This document shows, in pieces, positions 34,647 to 43,273 of a DNA stretch of 64,000 nucleotides; the stretch's first letter is position 1; each line of letters begins with the position of its first letter. A program made the position numbers and the translations under genes. This DNA is from ZC4RG25 sp023428365 (lineage in GTDB: Bacteria > Pseudomonadota > Alphaproteobacteria > Rhizobiales > Hyphomicrobiaceae), in contig JBNOAI010000008.1 in NCBI GenBank assembly GCA_050283925.1, forward strand, positions 186,001-250,000, in the 5' to 3' direction. The notes under the pieces are model-generated. The model did no database searches and was not told the origin of the DNA. It saw only the letters and a list, made by a program, of their open reading frames with translations.

Positions 34647-35573
34647 TCAGGCCGCTTCCGCGAAGTCGAGCTTGAAGCCGTGCAGATCGGCCAGCGTCTT
34701 GATGGCGCGTTCGGCCTCGGCCTCCGGCAGCGGAGTGAAGGGCGGACGAACTTCGGCCCAGCCTTCATCGTCGCGATAGTGCGCGATCAGAGCCTTCATG
34801 GTCGGGATCACCGGGAAGGTCTGGAACGTCTTGCGCAGCGCCGAGATCTTCTCCTGCTGAGCATCGGCGTCCGCAGCTTTCCAGTCGTCGAACAGGCGGC
34901 GCATGGCAGCCGGTGCGACGTTGGCTGTCGCCGAGATCACGCCCGACGAGCCGTTGCGCAGACCGTCGAGCAGATACAGCTCCGAACCCGGAAACATCTC
35001 GAAGTCCGGGAACGCGTCCAGGATCGACTTCATGTTCGCCCAATCGCCGGACGAGTCCTTAAGGCCGACAACCACGCCGGGGAACTCTTCCTTCAGGCGG
35101 CCGATGAGCGGCAGCGAGAAGCCAACCTGGGCAACCGGCGGGATGTGATAGAGATACATACGCAGCCGATCGTCACCGACTTCCTCGATGACTTCCGCGA
35201 AGAAGCGGAACAGGCCCTCTTCGCTGGGGTTCTTGTAGTAGAACGGCGGCAGCATCAAAACACCACCGCAGCCGAGATCGACAGCGTGCTGAGTCAGAAT
35301 GGCGGCATCGCTGATCGAGCACGAGCCCGTGCCCGGCATCAGCTTTGACGGCTCGATGCCGGCGTCGACCAGCTCTTCGAGCATTTCCATACGCTCATCG
35401 AGACCGAGCGAGTTGGCCTCACTGGTGGTGCCGAACGGCGCCAGACCGGTGCAGCCTTCCTCCATCAACCATTCAGCGTGCTCGATGAAACGATCCGGAT
35501 CGGGTGCGCCGTCTTCGCCAAACGGCGTCAGAACCGGCGCGATGACGCCGGAGAAGTTCGGGGAAGCCTTCAT
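34647..35573 (-). CDS. Dihydrodipicolinate synthase (DapA/NAL)-family aldolase
   Basis: A 308-residue class I aldolase of the DapA/N-acetylneuraminate lyase family. The Schiff-base lysine is in VVGLKDSSGD, the catalytic tyrosine in LYHIPPVAQ, and the pyruvate carboxylate loop is GTTSEANSL, a variant of the GTTGE loop of true DapA. That substitution and the genomic context (no lysine genes) suggest a catabolic member acting on another 2-oxo acid, not lysine synthesis. The substrate is unknown. A palindrome follows the stop, and a glutathione transferase gene lies 60 bases upstream on the same strand. Confidence 0.85.
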   Translation of the reverse strand: MKASPNFSGVIAPVLTPFGEDGAPDPDRFIEHAEWLMEEGCTGLAPFGTTSEANSLGLDERMEMLEELVDAGIEPSKLMPGTGSCSISDAAILTQHAVDLGCGGVLMLPPFYYKNPSEEGLFRFFAEVIEEVGDDRLRMYLYHIPPVAQVGFSLPLIGRLKEEFPGVVVGLKDSSGDWANMKSILDAFPDFEMFPGSELYLLDGLRNGSSGVISATANVAPAAMRRLFDDWKAADADAQQEKISALRKTFQTFPVIPTMKALIAHYRDDEGWAEVRPPFTPLPEAEAERAIKTLADLHGFKLDFAEAA

Positions 35574-35633
35574 TGCATGGTTCCTTGTGCGATTAAAATC
35601 TTCGAGCTGTTTCCTGCAGACCTTCTCGGTCTG

Positions 35634-36263
35634 TCAGGGCATTGGAATTGCCGGTTGCGCAACCGGCACGTGATAGCCCTTCTGCACTGCCGGGCGCTCA
35701 GCAATGGCGCGATACCAGCGCAGCACATTCGGGAATTCGTTGAGGTCGATATTCTGCCACTCGAACCGCGAGGCCCAGGGCCAGATAGCGATATCGGCGA
35801 TTGAATAATCCCCCGCGACGTAGTCTACCTCGCCGAGTCGTTTGTCCAGCACCCCGTAGAGACGCTTCGTCTCGGTCTGATACCTGTCCTCGGCATAGGG
35901 CGCCTTGCCCTTGTTGAACTTCAGGAAGTGATGCGCCTGGCCCAGCATCGGACCAAAGCCGCCCATCTGCCACATCAGCCACTCCACCGCGCGCCAATGC
36001 CCTTCACCGCTCTTCGGCCAGAGCTTGCCGGTCTTCTCGGCCAGATACATCAGGATGGCGCCCGACTCGAACAGCGTCTGGCCGTTGTCACGGTCGACAA
36101 TGGCAGGAATGCGATTGTTGGGGCTGATCTTGAGGAAGTCCGGCTGGAACTGCTCGTTTTTCGTGATGTCGACCGGGAACACCGTATAGGGCAGCCCGAC
36201 CTCCTCCAGCATGATGGAGACCTTGCGCCCGTTTGGCGTGGACCATGTATGCAGCTCGATCAT
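35634..36263 (-). CDS. Glutathione S-transferase, nu-class (YfcG/YghU)-like
   Basis: A 209-residue two-domain GST. The thioredoxin-like N-terminal domain starts with LHTWSTPNGRKVSIMLEE and contains NNRIPAIVD (cis-Pro) and FESGAILMYLAEKTG. The TPNG motif, with Thr and Asn at the glutathione site, is typical of the YfcG/YghU (nu) class, which act as disulfide-bond reductases. It should be cytoplasmic. It lies between the AEC transporter and the aldolase on the same strand; whether they share a pathway is unknown. Confidence 0.88.
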   Translation of the reverse strand: MIELHTWSTPNGRKVSIMLEEVGLPYTVFPVDITKNEQFQPDFLKISPNNRIPAIVDRDNGQTLFESGAILMYLAEKTGKLWPKSGEGHWRAVEWLMWQMGGFGPMLGQAHHFLKFNKGKAPYAEDRYQTETKRLYGVLDKRLGEVDYVAGDYSIADIAIWPWASRFEWQNIDLNEFPNVLRWYRAIAERPAVQKGYHVPVAQPAIPMP

Positions 36264-36349
36264 GGATTTTTCTTATCCTCCCCTAGTGCGACGCAGCAGC
36301 GGAACCTAGACGCACACTCGGCCGACCGCAATGGTGCGTCAAGCCGCTG

Positions 36350-37267
36350 CTACAAAAGCCGTGTTGCCACGATCCAGGCCGTAACGATGAGTGGAGAGAG
36401 GGCCGTAGAGATGACCACGGCCGTCGAGATAAACTCGGGCTCGGTCTTGTACTCGGCCGCAAAAATCGTGATCAGGACGCCCACGGGCGTGGCCGCAGCC
36501 ACAACCAGAACCTGTGTGATGTCGTTCGGTATCCCCAGCAGGATGCAGATCCCCCAGCTCAACACCGGAGCGACCAGGAACTTCAGGACCATGATCAACG
36601 TCTGCGGCCCGGCCTCGAGCCGGATAGCCTTAGCCGTCGCCACCTGCGCCCCCAACGTATAGAGCGCCAGCGGCGTGAAAATCGAACCGAGGAACTGCAG
36701 CGGCTGGCTGACGACCGAGGGCAGTTCGACCTCGAAGCCGCGCAATGCCAGCCCCAGCACCACGGCGGGAATGAGCGGCGTCTCGAACGCGTTCTTCAAT
36801 TTACCGAGCTTGCTGTCGCCGCTCGGGGCCAGCATCCATACGCCAACCGTACACACCAGAATGGCCATGAGAGCCGTCAGCACGGACTGATAGATCAGAT
36901 AGTCCGACCCGAATGCCAGTTGCGTCACCGGAATTCCGAAGAATCCGACGTTGGCATAGGCGGTGCCGAGCCCCATCATGGGCGCCAGCGAACGGCGCAT
37001 TCCGAACGCGATGACCAGCAGCCATCCGAGTGGAATCAGGATCAGGAATTGGATGGCCCCGAACGTCACTACCGGCCAGATGACGTCGATCGGCTGCGAT
37101 CCGGTGGAGAGGAAGTGAACCAGGAACGCGGGCATGACGACGTAAACCTGGAGCCTGTTCAGGCTGCCGACATCCAGTTTGAGACGCGGTTGCAGCAGCC
37201 ATCCGAGCGCCACCAGCGCGATGATCGGCAGCGTGACCTGCGTCAGAATATCGAGGAAAAGGCCCAC
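36350..37267 (-). CDS. AEC family transporter
   Basis: A 305-residue membrane protein with ten predicted helices in two groups of five, matching the auxin efflux carrier family (Pfam Mem_trans). The helix 4 region GLGTAYANVGFFGIPV has the conserved broken-helix motif N-x-x-F-x-G-x-P. Bacterial members move malate, malonate or other organic acids; the substrate is not readable here. It precedes the glutathione transferase gene by 86 bases on the same strand. Confidence 0.85.
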   Translation of the reverse strand: MGLFLDILTQVTLPIIALVALGWLLQPRLKLDVGSLNRLQVYVVMPAFLVHFLSTGSQPIDVIWPVVTFGAIQFLILIPLGWLLVIAFGMRRSLAPMMGLGTAYANVGFFGIPVTQLAFGSDYLIYQSVLTALMAILVCTVGVWMLAPSGDSKLGKLKNAFETPLIPAVVLGLALRGFEVELPSVVSQPLQFLGSIFTPLALYTLGAQVATAKAIRLEAGPQTLIMVLKFLVAPVLSWGICILLGIPNDITQVLVVAAATPVGVLITIFAAEYKTEPEFISTAVVISTALSPLIVTAWIVATRLL

Positions 37268-37380
37268 GTCATGTCCCGCACCAACGCCACGGCACTGCGC
37301 GGCTGCACGACTTACGTCCGAACGGGATCAGGACGCAAATGCGATTGTGTCAGAGCGCCAGCGCTATGACATCGACGGAG

Positions 37381-38022
37381 CTACGTGTTTTGCGGCTCGC
37401 CGAAAACCGCGGCGGGCTCTTGCCCTATCCGCGCCAGGACGTCGGTAAGTGTCCGAACCGCGTCCGCCACACCGTCCGTGCAACTCACGGCTTCCGTGCG
37501 CGCCTGAAGACGGCGACCATTTTCGAGACGCTGTGCCAGCCGCGGCCCCATCATGCGGCGCAGGCAGGCTTGTGGAGTCAGTGATTGGCGCGCGGCCGCA
37601 CTCCCTCCCACCAGCCTCACGACCCGCAGATCTGGACAGGTTTCCTGCAAGTCGGCAACCACATGCCCCGGCACACAGACAACCACCGTACTGCCGTCGA
37701 TGAGCGCATTGCGAATCGACTGCGGCAGGCCGAACTGGTGACCACCGGCCGCCCACGCCGCGAGAAAACATCCATCGCGCTCGATATCGCGAAACATCTC
37801 GCGGCTGACGGAAACTTCCGCGTCTCGTGGGCCGTTGCGCCGTGTCGTAAACAGCTTGGGAAATTCGAAGGAGCGCAAATCCGGGAGCCGCCGCCGCGCG
37901 GCCGTCAGAAGAACGTCGGGTCCGATCTGGCCTGTAGCCACAACCAGCACGAGGCGGCCGGGTGTCATTCCGCCAACGCTACGAACTTGAGATCTCACGG
38001 CTATCGATTCGGCAAGCGTCAT
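37381..38022 (-). CDS. PhnN-like guanylate-kinase-fold protein with degenerate P-loop
   Basis: A 213-residue protein that matches ribose 1,5-bisphosphokinase PhnN in outline: GRLVLVVATGQIGPDVLL at the start and FLAAWAAGGHQFGLPQSI in the middle. In PhnN the first motif is GxSGAGKD; here it reads ATGQIGPD, so the Walker A lysine and adjacent Gly pattern are missing. ATP-dependent kinase activity is therefore doubtful. No phn gene is adjacent. AGGA nine bases upstream supports ATG 38022. It lies 177 bases downstream of the lpxI-lpxB fusion on the same strand. It may be a decayed or repurposed paralogue. Confidence 0.55.
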   Translation of the reverse strand: MTLAESIAVRSQVRSVGGMTPGRLVLVVATGQIGPDVLLTAARRRLPDLRSFEFPKLFTTRRNGPRDAEVSVSREMFRDIERDGCFLAAWAAGGHQFGLPQSIRNALIDGSTVVVCVPGHVVADLQETCPDLRVVRLVGGSAAARQSLTPQACLRRMMGPRLAQRLENGRRLQARTEAVSCTDGVADAVRTLTDVLARIGQEPAAVFGEPQNT

Positions 38023-38199
38023 GATGAGATCCTGTTTTCACATCAAGGCGTTTTCCTGGCGCGCGCAGAATTCACTGCATGCACATCCAGCCTGCGACTC
38101 GACTCAACTGACCTGATGCTAGTTCGTCGATAAGGCAGGCACGAGTCCTGCCAGTGCGATCCCCGGAGGAAGCCGCGCGCGTGTGGCCGATTGGCTCGC

Positions 38200-40671
38200 C
38201 TAACCGGCGGCGACCTGCACCGGCGCTTTGCGTGTGTGCGTGATAATGATGTCCGCGGCCGCATCGCTGGGCGTGCCGCTTTTCAGTTTCATACGCTCGG
38301 GAATTCGCGCCAGCGCGTCGCGCTGCCGTTGCCGTTCTGGCGTATCGGACAGTAGCGGTGCCAACGCCGCCGCCAGCTTGTCGGGCATGCAATCTTCCTG
38401 GAGGAACTCCGGAAAAGCGTTCTCGCCCAGCACGAGGTTAGCCAGCACGAACGAATGAACCTTCACCAGAAACCGTAGACGTGCGGCCACGGCGTCGACG
38501 CGATACCCGACCACCATCGGCGTCCCCGATAGCGCGAGCTCCAGGGTGGCCGTGCCCGATGCAACCAGCGCAGCATCGGCGAGCCTGAAGGCGCGGAACT
38601 TATCGTCTTCGGCCTCGATGAGGTGCGGCTTCACAGGCCACAGCTTACAACCCGCATCGATCATCGAACGGACATGCGGCACCGCCGGGATAATGACTTC
38701 CGGAATGATGCCGCGCTCACATAGATTCCGTATCGCATCGCCGAACGGATCCATCAGCCGACCCACCTCGGACGCACGACTACCCGGCAGCACGAGAAGT
38801 ACTGGCCGCCCCGGTATCAACCTCAGACGCTCCACCAGCGGCGCGGGATCGAGCGCCTCGAGCCAATCCCATCGTTCGATCAGTGGATGGCCGACATATG
38901 TGCAGGGCGGACCACCGAGCCGTTTATGCGCATCCGGTTCGAACGGCAGCAGAGCCAGCACATGATCGACGTAGGCACGCATCTTCTTGGCGCGCCCCGG
39001 TCGCCATGCCCATACCGACGGGCTGACGTAGTCGACGATCGGGATATCCGGCCTGCGTTTGCGAATACGCTTGGCAATCGGATGCGTAAATTCCGGACTG
39101 TCGATAATCACCACAACATCGGGCTTGAATGCAATGGCGGCATCGACCGCGCGATGCACGCGGCGCACGATACGCGGCAGACGCGGCAAGATCGACAGAG
39201 GTCCCATCACGGCGACATCCGCCAGCGGAAACAGGCTGTCGAGGCCCTGCTCATGCATCTGCTCTCCGCCGACGCCGGCCATCACCACGCCATCGCCAAG
39301 CCGCGCACGCAGCGCCCCCATCAGCCGTCCGCCAAGGGCGTCGCCTGAATGCTCCCCCGATACCAAGAAGATGCGTACTGCATCGGTGCGTCCGCCTGCG
39401 CCACGCGGCGTCGCCACGGCGAACAAGCCGTGCTGCTCGGCAGCCGTGACGAGCGCGCGACGTTGATCGCCATCACCGGGAGTGGACGCCAAAACGATCC
39501 CCGCCAAACCGGCAGCCGCTGCGCGCTCCACGATCTCGCGTGGATTGGCCGGACACTGCCGGAGAGCAACCACGCCACGTCGCCGCCGCGAGCGGCGATC
39601 TCCCCACTGCCGCACCTTGCCCGCGCGCGCAATCGTATCAGCGGCACCTTCTCCTGCCTCGACCGCAAGCACATGGCGGCGCGCAACGGCAACAGCCTCT
39701 CCGGCACGAAACGGTTCGCTTGCGGTGATGACGGCCAGCGCGCGGGCCGCATCGCGACGGTCGTGCGGACTGCCTTCACCGCAGATCCGCACCAGTTCCG
39801 CGTCCGAAACCTGCAGGCGGCGATCCATATGAGAGGCGTGTGGCGCAACGCCAGCCAGAAACAAGCCGGTCTTTTCCAGGCTACCACGCAGAGCATCACG
39901 TTCAGCAAGGAGCACCTGCCCGGCGGCGACCGCGACACCCGTCAGTCCGGCAACAGCAGCAGCCTCAATGGTCCGTGGGCCGATGGTCGGCAGATCGACG
40001 CGCAGCTCCTGGCCGGGTTTGGGCGCTTTGACCAGCACACCGCCAACACCGCCCTTACCCTGGCTGCGCAAGTGCGCGAGCCGCGCCAGCATGGCATCCG
40101 TCCCCTCAGCCGCCTCGATGGCAACCGGCTGGCCATCGGCAATCACGACAGCCTGCCCGATATCGGCGCCAGCCAGTCCTGAGATCAGCGCAAACCCCGT
40201 TTCGAGATCACGGCGGTTCTGCTCATCCGGTATCGCGGGGCCAACGACATCCGGCCCCATCAGCAGCGACGGCGCGACGTCCTGCGCACCGATGACGCGA
40301 AAACCCTGGCCCTCGAAGAACCGCACCACGCGCCGCAAGACACTATCGTCACCGCCGCGCATCAGCCCAAGAATGGCCGGGAGATTTAGAAAGAACCCGA
40401 CATCGAGCCTCACCGCTTTCAAATCCGGGCGCGTCACTCCACCGAGAATCACGATGTCACGACAATCCGCAGCGCGGAACGCACGCAACATGGCGCCGAC
40501 CCGCCCGATATTCACCCAGGTGTGCGGATGCCGCGCGATTTCGGGACCAGCACTACCTTCAAGGCCAACGATATGGACAGCGCGCCCGCGCGCTTTCACT
40601 TCGTCGGCCAGCTCCAGCGGCAGGTGCCCATTGCCGGCAAGAATACCGAGCGGCCCGCTGCCGGAAACCAA
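38200..40671 (-). CDS. Fusion of LpxI, a second degenerate LpxI C-domain, and LpxB
   Basis: An 823-residue polypeptide with no internal stop. Residues ~2-277 are LpxI (UDP-2,3-diacylglucosamine pyrophosphatase): ILAGNGHLPLELA, LMRGGDDSVLRRVVRFFEGQ, EAAEGTDAMLARLAHLR and VKAPKPGQELRVDLPTIGP. Residues ~288-421 repeat the LpxI C-terminal domain in degraded form (VLAVEAGEGAADTIARAG). Residues ~431-823 are LpxB (lipid A disaccharide synthase): IFLVSGEHSGDALGGRL, YVSPSVWAWRPGRAKKM and VLPGSRASEVGRL. The two steps are consecutive in lipid A synthesis. TTG 40671 is chosen because GGAGGGG lies seven bases upstream; ATG 40689 is the alternative. An internal GTG at 39417 could give LpxB alone (405 residues). 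lpxI and lpxB are usually separate genes. Confidence 0.88.
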   Translation of the reverse strand: MVSGSGPLGILAGNGHLPLELADEVKARGRAVHIVGLEGSAGPEIARHPHTWVNIGRVGAMLRAFRAADCRDIVILGGVTRPDLKAVRLDVGFFLNLPAILGLMRGGDDSVLRRVVRFFEGQGFRVIGAQDVAPSLLMGPDVVGPAIPDEQNRRDLETGFALISGLAGADIGQAVVIADGQPVAIEAAEGTDAMLARLAHLRSQGKGGVGGVLVKAPKPGQELRVDLPTIGPRTIEAAAVAGLTGVAVAAGQVLLAERDALRGSLEKTGLFLAGVAPHASHMDRRLQVSDAELVRICGEGSPHDRRDAARALAVITASEPFRAGEAVAVARRHVLAVEAGEGAADTIARAGKVRQWGDRRSRRRRGVVALRQCPANPREIVERAAAAGLAGIVLASTPGDGDQRRALVTAAEQHGLFAVATPRGAGGRTDAVRIFLVSGEHSGDALGGRLMGALRARLGDGVVMAGVGGEQMHEQGLDSLFPLADVAVMGPLSILPRLPRIVRRVHRAVDAAIAFKPDVVVIIDSPEFTHPIAKRIRKRRPDIPIVDYVSPSVWAWRPGRAKKMRAYVDHVLALLPFEPDAHKRLGGPPCTYVGHPLIERWDWLEALDPAPLVERLRLIPGRPVLLVLPGSRASEVGRLMDPFGDAIRNLCERGIIPEVIIPAVPHVRSMIDAGCKLWPVKPHLIEAEDDKFRAFRLADAALVASGTATLELALSGTPMVVGYRVDAVAARLRFLVKVHSFVLANLVLGENAFPEFLQEDCMPDKLAAALAPLLSDTPERQRQRDALARIPERMKLKSGTPSDAAADIIITHTRKAPVQVAAG

Positions 40672-40675
40672 GGCC

Positions 40676-41479
40676 TCACCCCTCCGCATCGCGCGGCGTG
40701 CACAGCGCGCGTTTTCCGCCGGCCCGGATGAAGGCGACGATCTCCTGCACGATCGGATGATCGGCGAACTCGGCGGCCACGTCGTCGAGCCTCTCCTTGA
40801 GAGTGCCTTCCGCCGCGAACAGCAGGCGATACGCCCGACGCAGATCGTGAATGTTCTCGCGCGTAAACCCGCGCCGCTGCAGCCCGACGATGTTCAGGCC
40901 CGACAGATGCGCGCGATTGCCGATCGCCATGCCGTAAGGGATGAGATCGTTCTCCAGCCCCGACATGCCGCCGATGAAAGCGTGCGCACCAACGCGGGCG
41001 AACTGAATAACCGCCGCGCCACCGCCAAGAATGGCGAAGTCGCCGACGTTGCAATGCCCGGCCAGCATGACGTTGTTTGAGAAGATGACACCATTACCCA
41101 CGGTGCAATCATGGCCGACATGCGAGTTGGCCAGGAAGGCGCACTTATCGCCAACCACGGTCTTCAAGCCGCCTCCCGCCGTACCCGGGTTCATGGTGAC
41201 GCCTTCGCGGATCAGGCAGTCGGCACCGATGGCAAGCGTGGACGGCTCACCATTGTACTTCAAGTCCTGCGGCTGATGGCCGATGGAGGCGAACGGGAAG
41301 ATGCGCGTGCGCGGGCCAACGGTCGTGCGGCCAGCAACAACGGCATGGCTCACGAGTTCGCATCCCTCGCCGAGCGAAACCTCGGCGCCGACCATGCAGA
41401 AGGGGCCGATCTTCACTCCTGCTGCGAGCTTGGCGCCGTCCTCGACGATGGCCGTGGGGTGGATATGCGTCTCAGCCAT
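40676..41479 (-). CDS. lpxA: UDP-N-acetylglucosamine acyltransferase
   Basis: A 267-residue left-handed beta-helix protein with hexapeptide repeats. GHDCTVGNGVIFSNNVMLAG contains the catalytic His, and a helical C-terminal domain follows. It moves a 3-hydroxyacyl chain from ACP to UDP-GlcNAc, the first step of lipid A synthesis, in the cytoplasm. ATG 41479 overlaps the fabZ stop (ATGGCTGA), which indicates translational coupling. The frame extends upstream to 41509, inside fabZ. Confidence 0.96.
   Translation of the reverse strand: MAETHIHPTAIVEDGAKLAAGVKIGPFCMVGAEVSLGEGCELVSHAVVAGRTTVGPRTRIFPFASIGHQPQDLKYNGEPSTLAIGADCLIREGVTMNPGTAGGGLKTVVGDKCAFLANSHVGHDCTVGNGVIFSNNVMLAGHCNVGDFAILGGGAAVIQFARVGAHAFIGGMSGLENDLIPYGMAIGNRAHLSGLNIVGLQRRGFTRENIHDLRRAYRLLFAAEGTLKERLDDVAAEFADHPIVQEIVAFIRAGGKRALCTPRDAEG
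40679..40685 (-). promoter_or_regulatory. Shine-Dalgarno sequence deciding the TTG start of the lpxI-lpxB gene
   Basis: GGAGGGG on the minus strand, inside the last codons of lpxA, lies seven bases before TTG 40671. ATG 40689 has no such sequence upstream. Confidence 0.6.
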
Positions 41480-41972
41480 TCTGGTTCGCGAATTTCTGCG
41501 TCTCTTCACTATCGACGATCATGGCGCTGATTTCGGCTTCGGCGACAACCGCGCCATCGACTTTCGCCTCGCCATAAAACCTCCAGGCACGGCCGCGGCT
41601 ACGCAGCTTGCGGACGTGGTACTCCAGCTGATCGCCCGGAAGAACCGGCTTGCGGAACTTGGCGCGATCGATGCCCATGAAATAGACGAGCGCCGGCTTG
41701 TAGCTTTCGCCAAGACTATGAACGCACAGCGCCCCAGCCGTCTGCGCCAAGCCCTCGATGATCAACACGCCCGGCATCACGGGAAACTCGGGAAAGTGTC
41801 CTTGGAAGAACGGCTCGTTGATGGTCACGTTCTTCACGCCCACCGCCGTTTCATCACGGTCCATATCGTACATGCGATCGATCAGAAGGAACGGATAGCG
41901 ATGCGGCAGCAACTTCATCAGGCGCTGGATATCGGCGGTGGCGAGTTTCGCCTTCTCTTTCACGTCATTCAT
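41472..41972 (-). CDS. fabZ: 3-hydroxyacyl-[ACP] dehydratase FabZ
   Basis: A 166-residue hot-dog-fold dehydratase. LLPHRYPFLLIDR and FFQGHFPEFPVMPGVLIIEG are family signatures; the catalytic His is in GHFPEFPVMPG and the Glu in IEGLAQ. It dehydrates 3-hydroxyacyl-ACP in fatty acid elongation and competes with LpxA/LpxD for their shared substrate. It lies between lpxD and lpxA as in most Gram-negative bacteria. Its stop overlaps the lpxA start. Confidence 0.96.
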   Translation of the reverse strand: MNDVKEKAKLATADIQRLMKLLPHRYPFLLIDRMYDMDRDETAVGVKNVTINEPFFQGHFPEFPVMPGVLIIEGLAQTAGALCVHSLGESYKPALVYFMGIDRAKFRKPVLPGDQLEYHVRKLRSRGRAWRFYGEAKVDGAVVAEAEISAMIVDSEETQKFANQNG

Positions 41973-42033
41973 CGTCCTGGCTCCGTCGCAACGCGCCCGT
42001 CGTCCGGGCCAACATATACGCTGCAGTCAATCT

Positions 42034-43080
42034 TCATTCCTCGGTGGGCTCTCGCCCGCTCTTGGTCTTCTCAGCAAGCCGTGTGATCGCATTGATCTCC
42101 CTGGCCCACTGCTTGAACGGCCGCGCCGGCGTACCGCCCATGCGCGCACCAGCCGGAATATCATCCTTGGCGTGTGAAGCGCCTGCAATCTGCGCACCGG
42201 TGCCGACCCTGATATGGCCGACCGTCCCGGCTTGACCGCCCATCACCACGAAATCACCGAGCTCGGTCGAACCGGAAATTCCGCACTGGCCAACGATCAC
42301 GCAGTGCCGGCCCATGACGACGTTGTGCCCGATCTGGACAAGATTATCAATTTTCGTGCCCTCGCCGATGATCGTATCCTTAAGAGCTCCCCGATCGATG
42401 GCGGTGTTGGCGCCGATCTCCACGTCGTCCTGGATGATAACGCGGCCGATCTGAGGCACTTTGAGGTGGCCTTGTGGGCCCATCGCAAAGCCGAAACCGT
42501 CCTGACCGATCCGGACGCCGGCATGCAGTATCACACGATCGCCAACCAGAGCGTGCGTCACGCTAGCCAGCGGGCCGACGAAACAGCCGCGACCAATGGC
42601 GCAGCGATAGCCAATCACGGCCCCGGCGGCAATCCGGGTGCCGCGCCCTATCACAGCCTCCGGGCCGATCACGGCACCGGGCTCGACGATCACCCCCTCT
42701 TCCAGACGCGCTGACGGATCAACCGCTTGAGTGCTCGATGCCGCAACCCTCGGCTGCATCGCGTCGGGATAGAAAAGTTGCAGCGCCAGCGCAAAACCGC
42801 GATAGGGCGCCTTGGTCAGAATGGCGTCGGTGCCAGCCGGAATCCGAGCGGCAAACTGCGGCACAACCAGGCAAGCGCCCGCCTTGGTCGTCGCCAGTTG
42901 CTCCAAGTACTTGCGATTGTCGATGAATGAGATGTGGTCCGGTCCGGCGTCGGCTAGACCGCGCACGTCCGTGACAAGCCGACTGCCCTCAACGCCGGGG
43001 GCGAGTTCTCCGCCCACGACCCGCGCCACCTCGGCCAGCGGAAACGGGCCGACACGCTCGAAGAATCCAGGATGTTCCAT
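42034..43080 (-). CDS. lpxD: UDP-3-O-acylglucosamine N-acyltransferase
   Basis: A 348-residue protein. The N-terminal uridine-binding domain (FPLAEVARVVGGEL, HISFIDNRKYL) is followed by a left-handed beta-helix of hexapeptide repeats with the catalytic His in QIGHNVVMGRHCVI. It adds the second 3-hydroxyacyl chain in lipid A synthesis. Length is normal. It follows bamA by 193 bases that include a terminator-like hairpin, so it may have its own promoter. Confidence 0.96.
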   Translation of the reverse strand: MEHPGFFERVGPFPLAEVARVVGGELAPGVEGSRLVTDVRGLADAGPDHISFIDNRKYLEQLATTKAGACLVVPQFAARIPAGTDAILTKAPYRGFALALQLFYPDAMQPRVAASSTQAVDPSARLEEGVIVEPGAVIGPEAVIGRGTRIAAGAVIGYRCAIGRGCFVGPLASVTHALVGDRVILHAGVRIGQDGFGFAMGPQGHLKVPQIGRVIIQDDVEIGANTAIDRGALKDTIIGEGTKIDNLVQIGHNVVMGRHCVIVGQCGISGSTELGDFVVMGGQAGTVGHIRVGTGAQIAGASHAKDDIPAGARMGGTPARPFKQWAREINAITRLAEKTKSGREPTEE

Positions 43081-43234
43081 GGCCGTGAATCTCGCAGGGA
43101 TTGGGCCTCAGTCAACCGCTGCCCCCATAGAGTCGCATGTGCCCTGGGGTTACGCACGACAAATTCGTCGGAGTTGCGACCGGTTCAGCAGCGCCCCATC
43201 GAGCCTATCGCCAGGAAGCGCGCCCGAAAAGCAA

Positions 43235-43259
43235 TCATCCCCGGACGAGCCGGGGATGA
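43235..43259 (-). terminator. Rho-independent terminator of bamA
   Basis: TCATCCCCGG (43235-43244) and CCGGGGATGA (43250-43259) form a 10-base stem with loop ACGAG. Read on the minus strand the stem is followed by TTGCTTTT. It starts 15 bases after the bamA stop. Confidence 0.75.
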
Positions 43260-43273
43260 GAGTGTTTCTGAGA

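Noticed and set aside
34623..35348. A 241-codon plus-strand frame over the DapA-family gene
   Set aside because: The minus-strand aldolase has its active-site Lys and Tyr; the plus frame has no motif.
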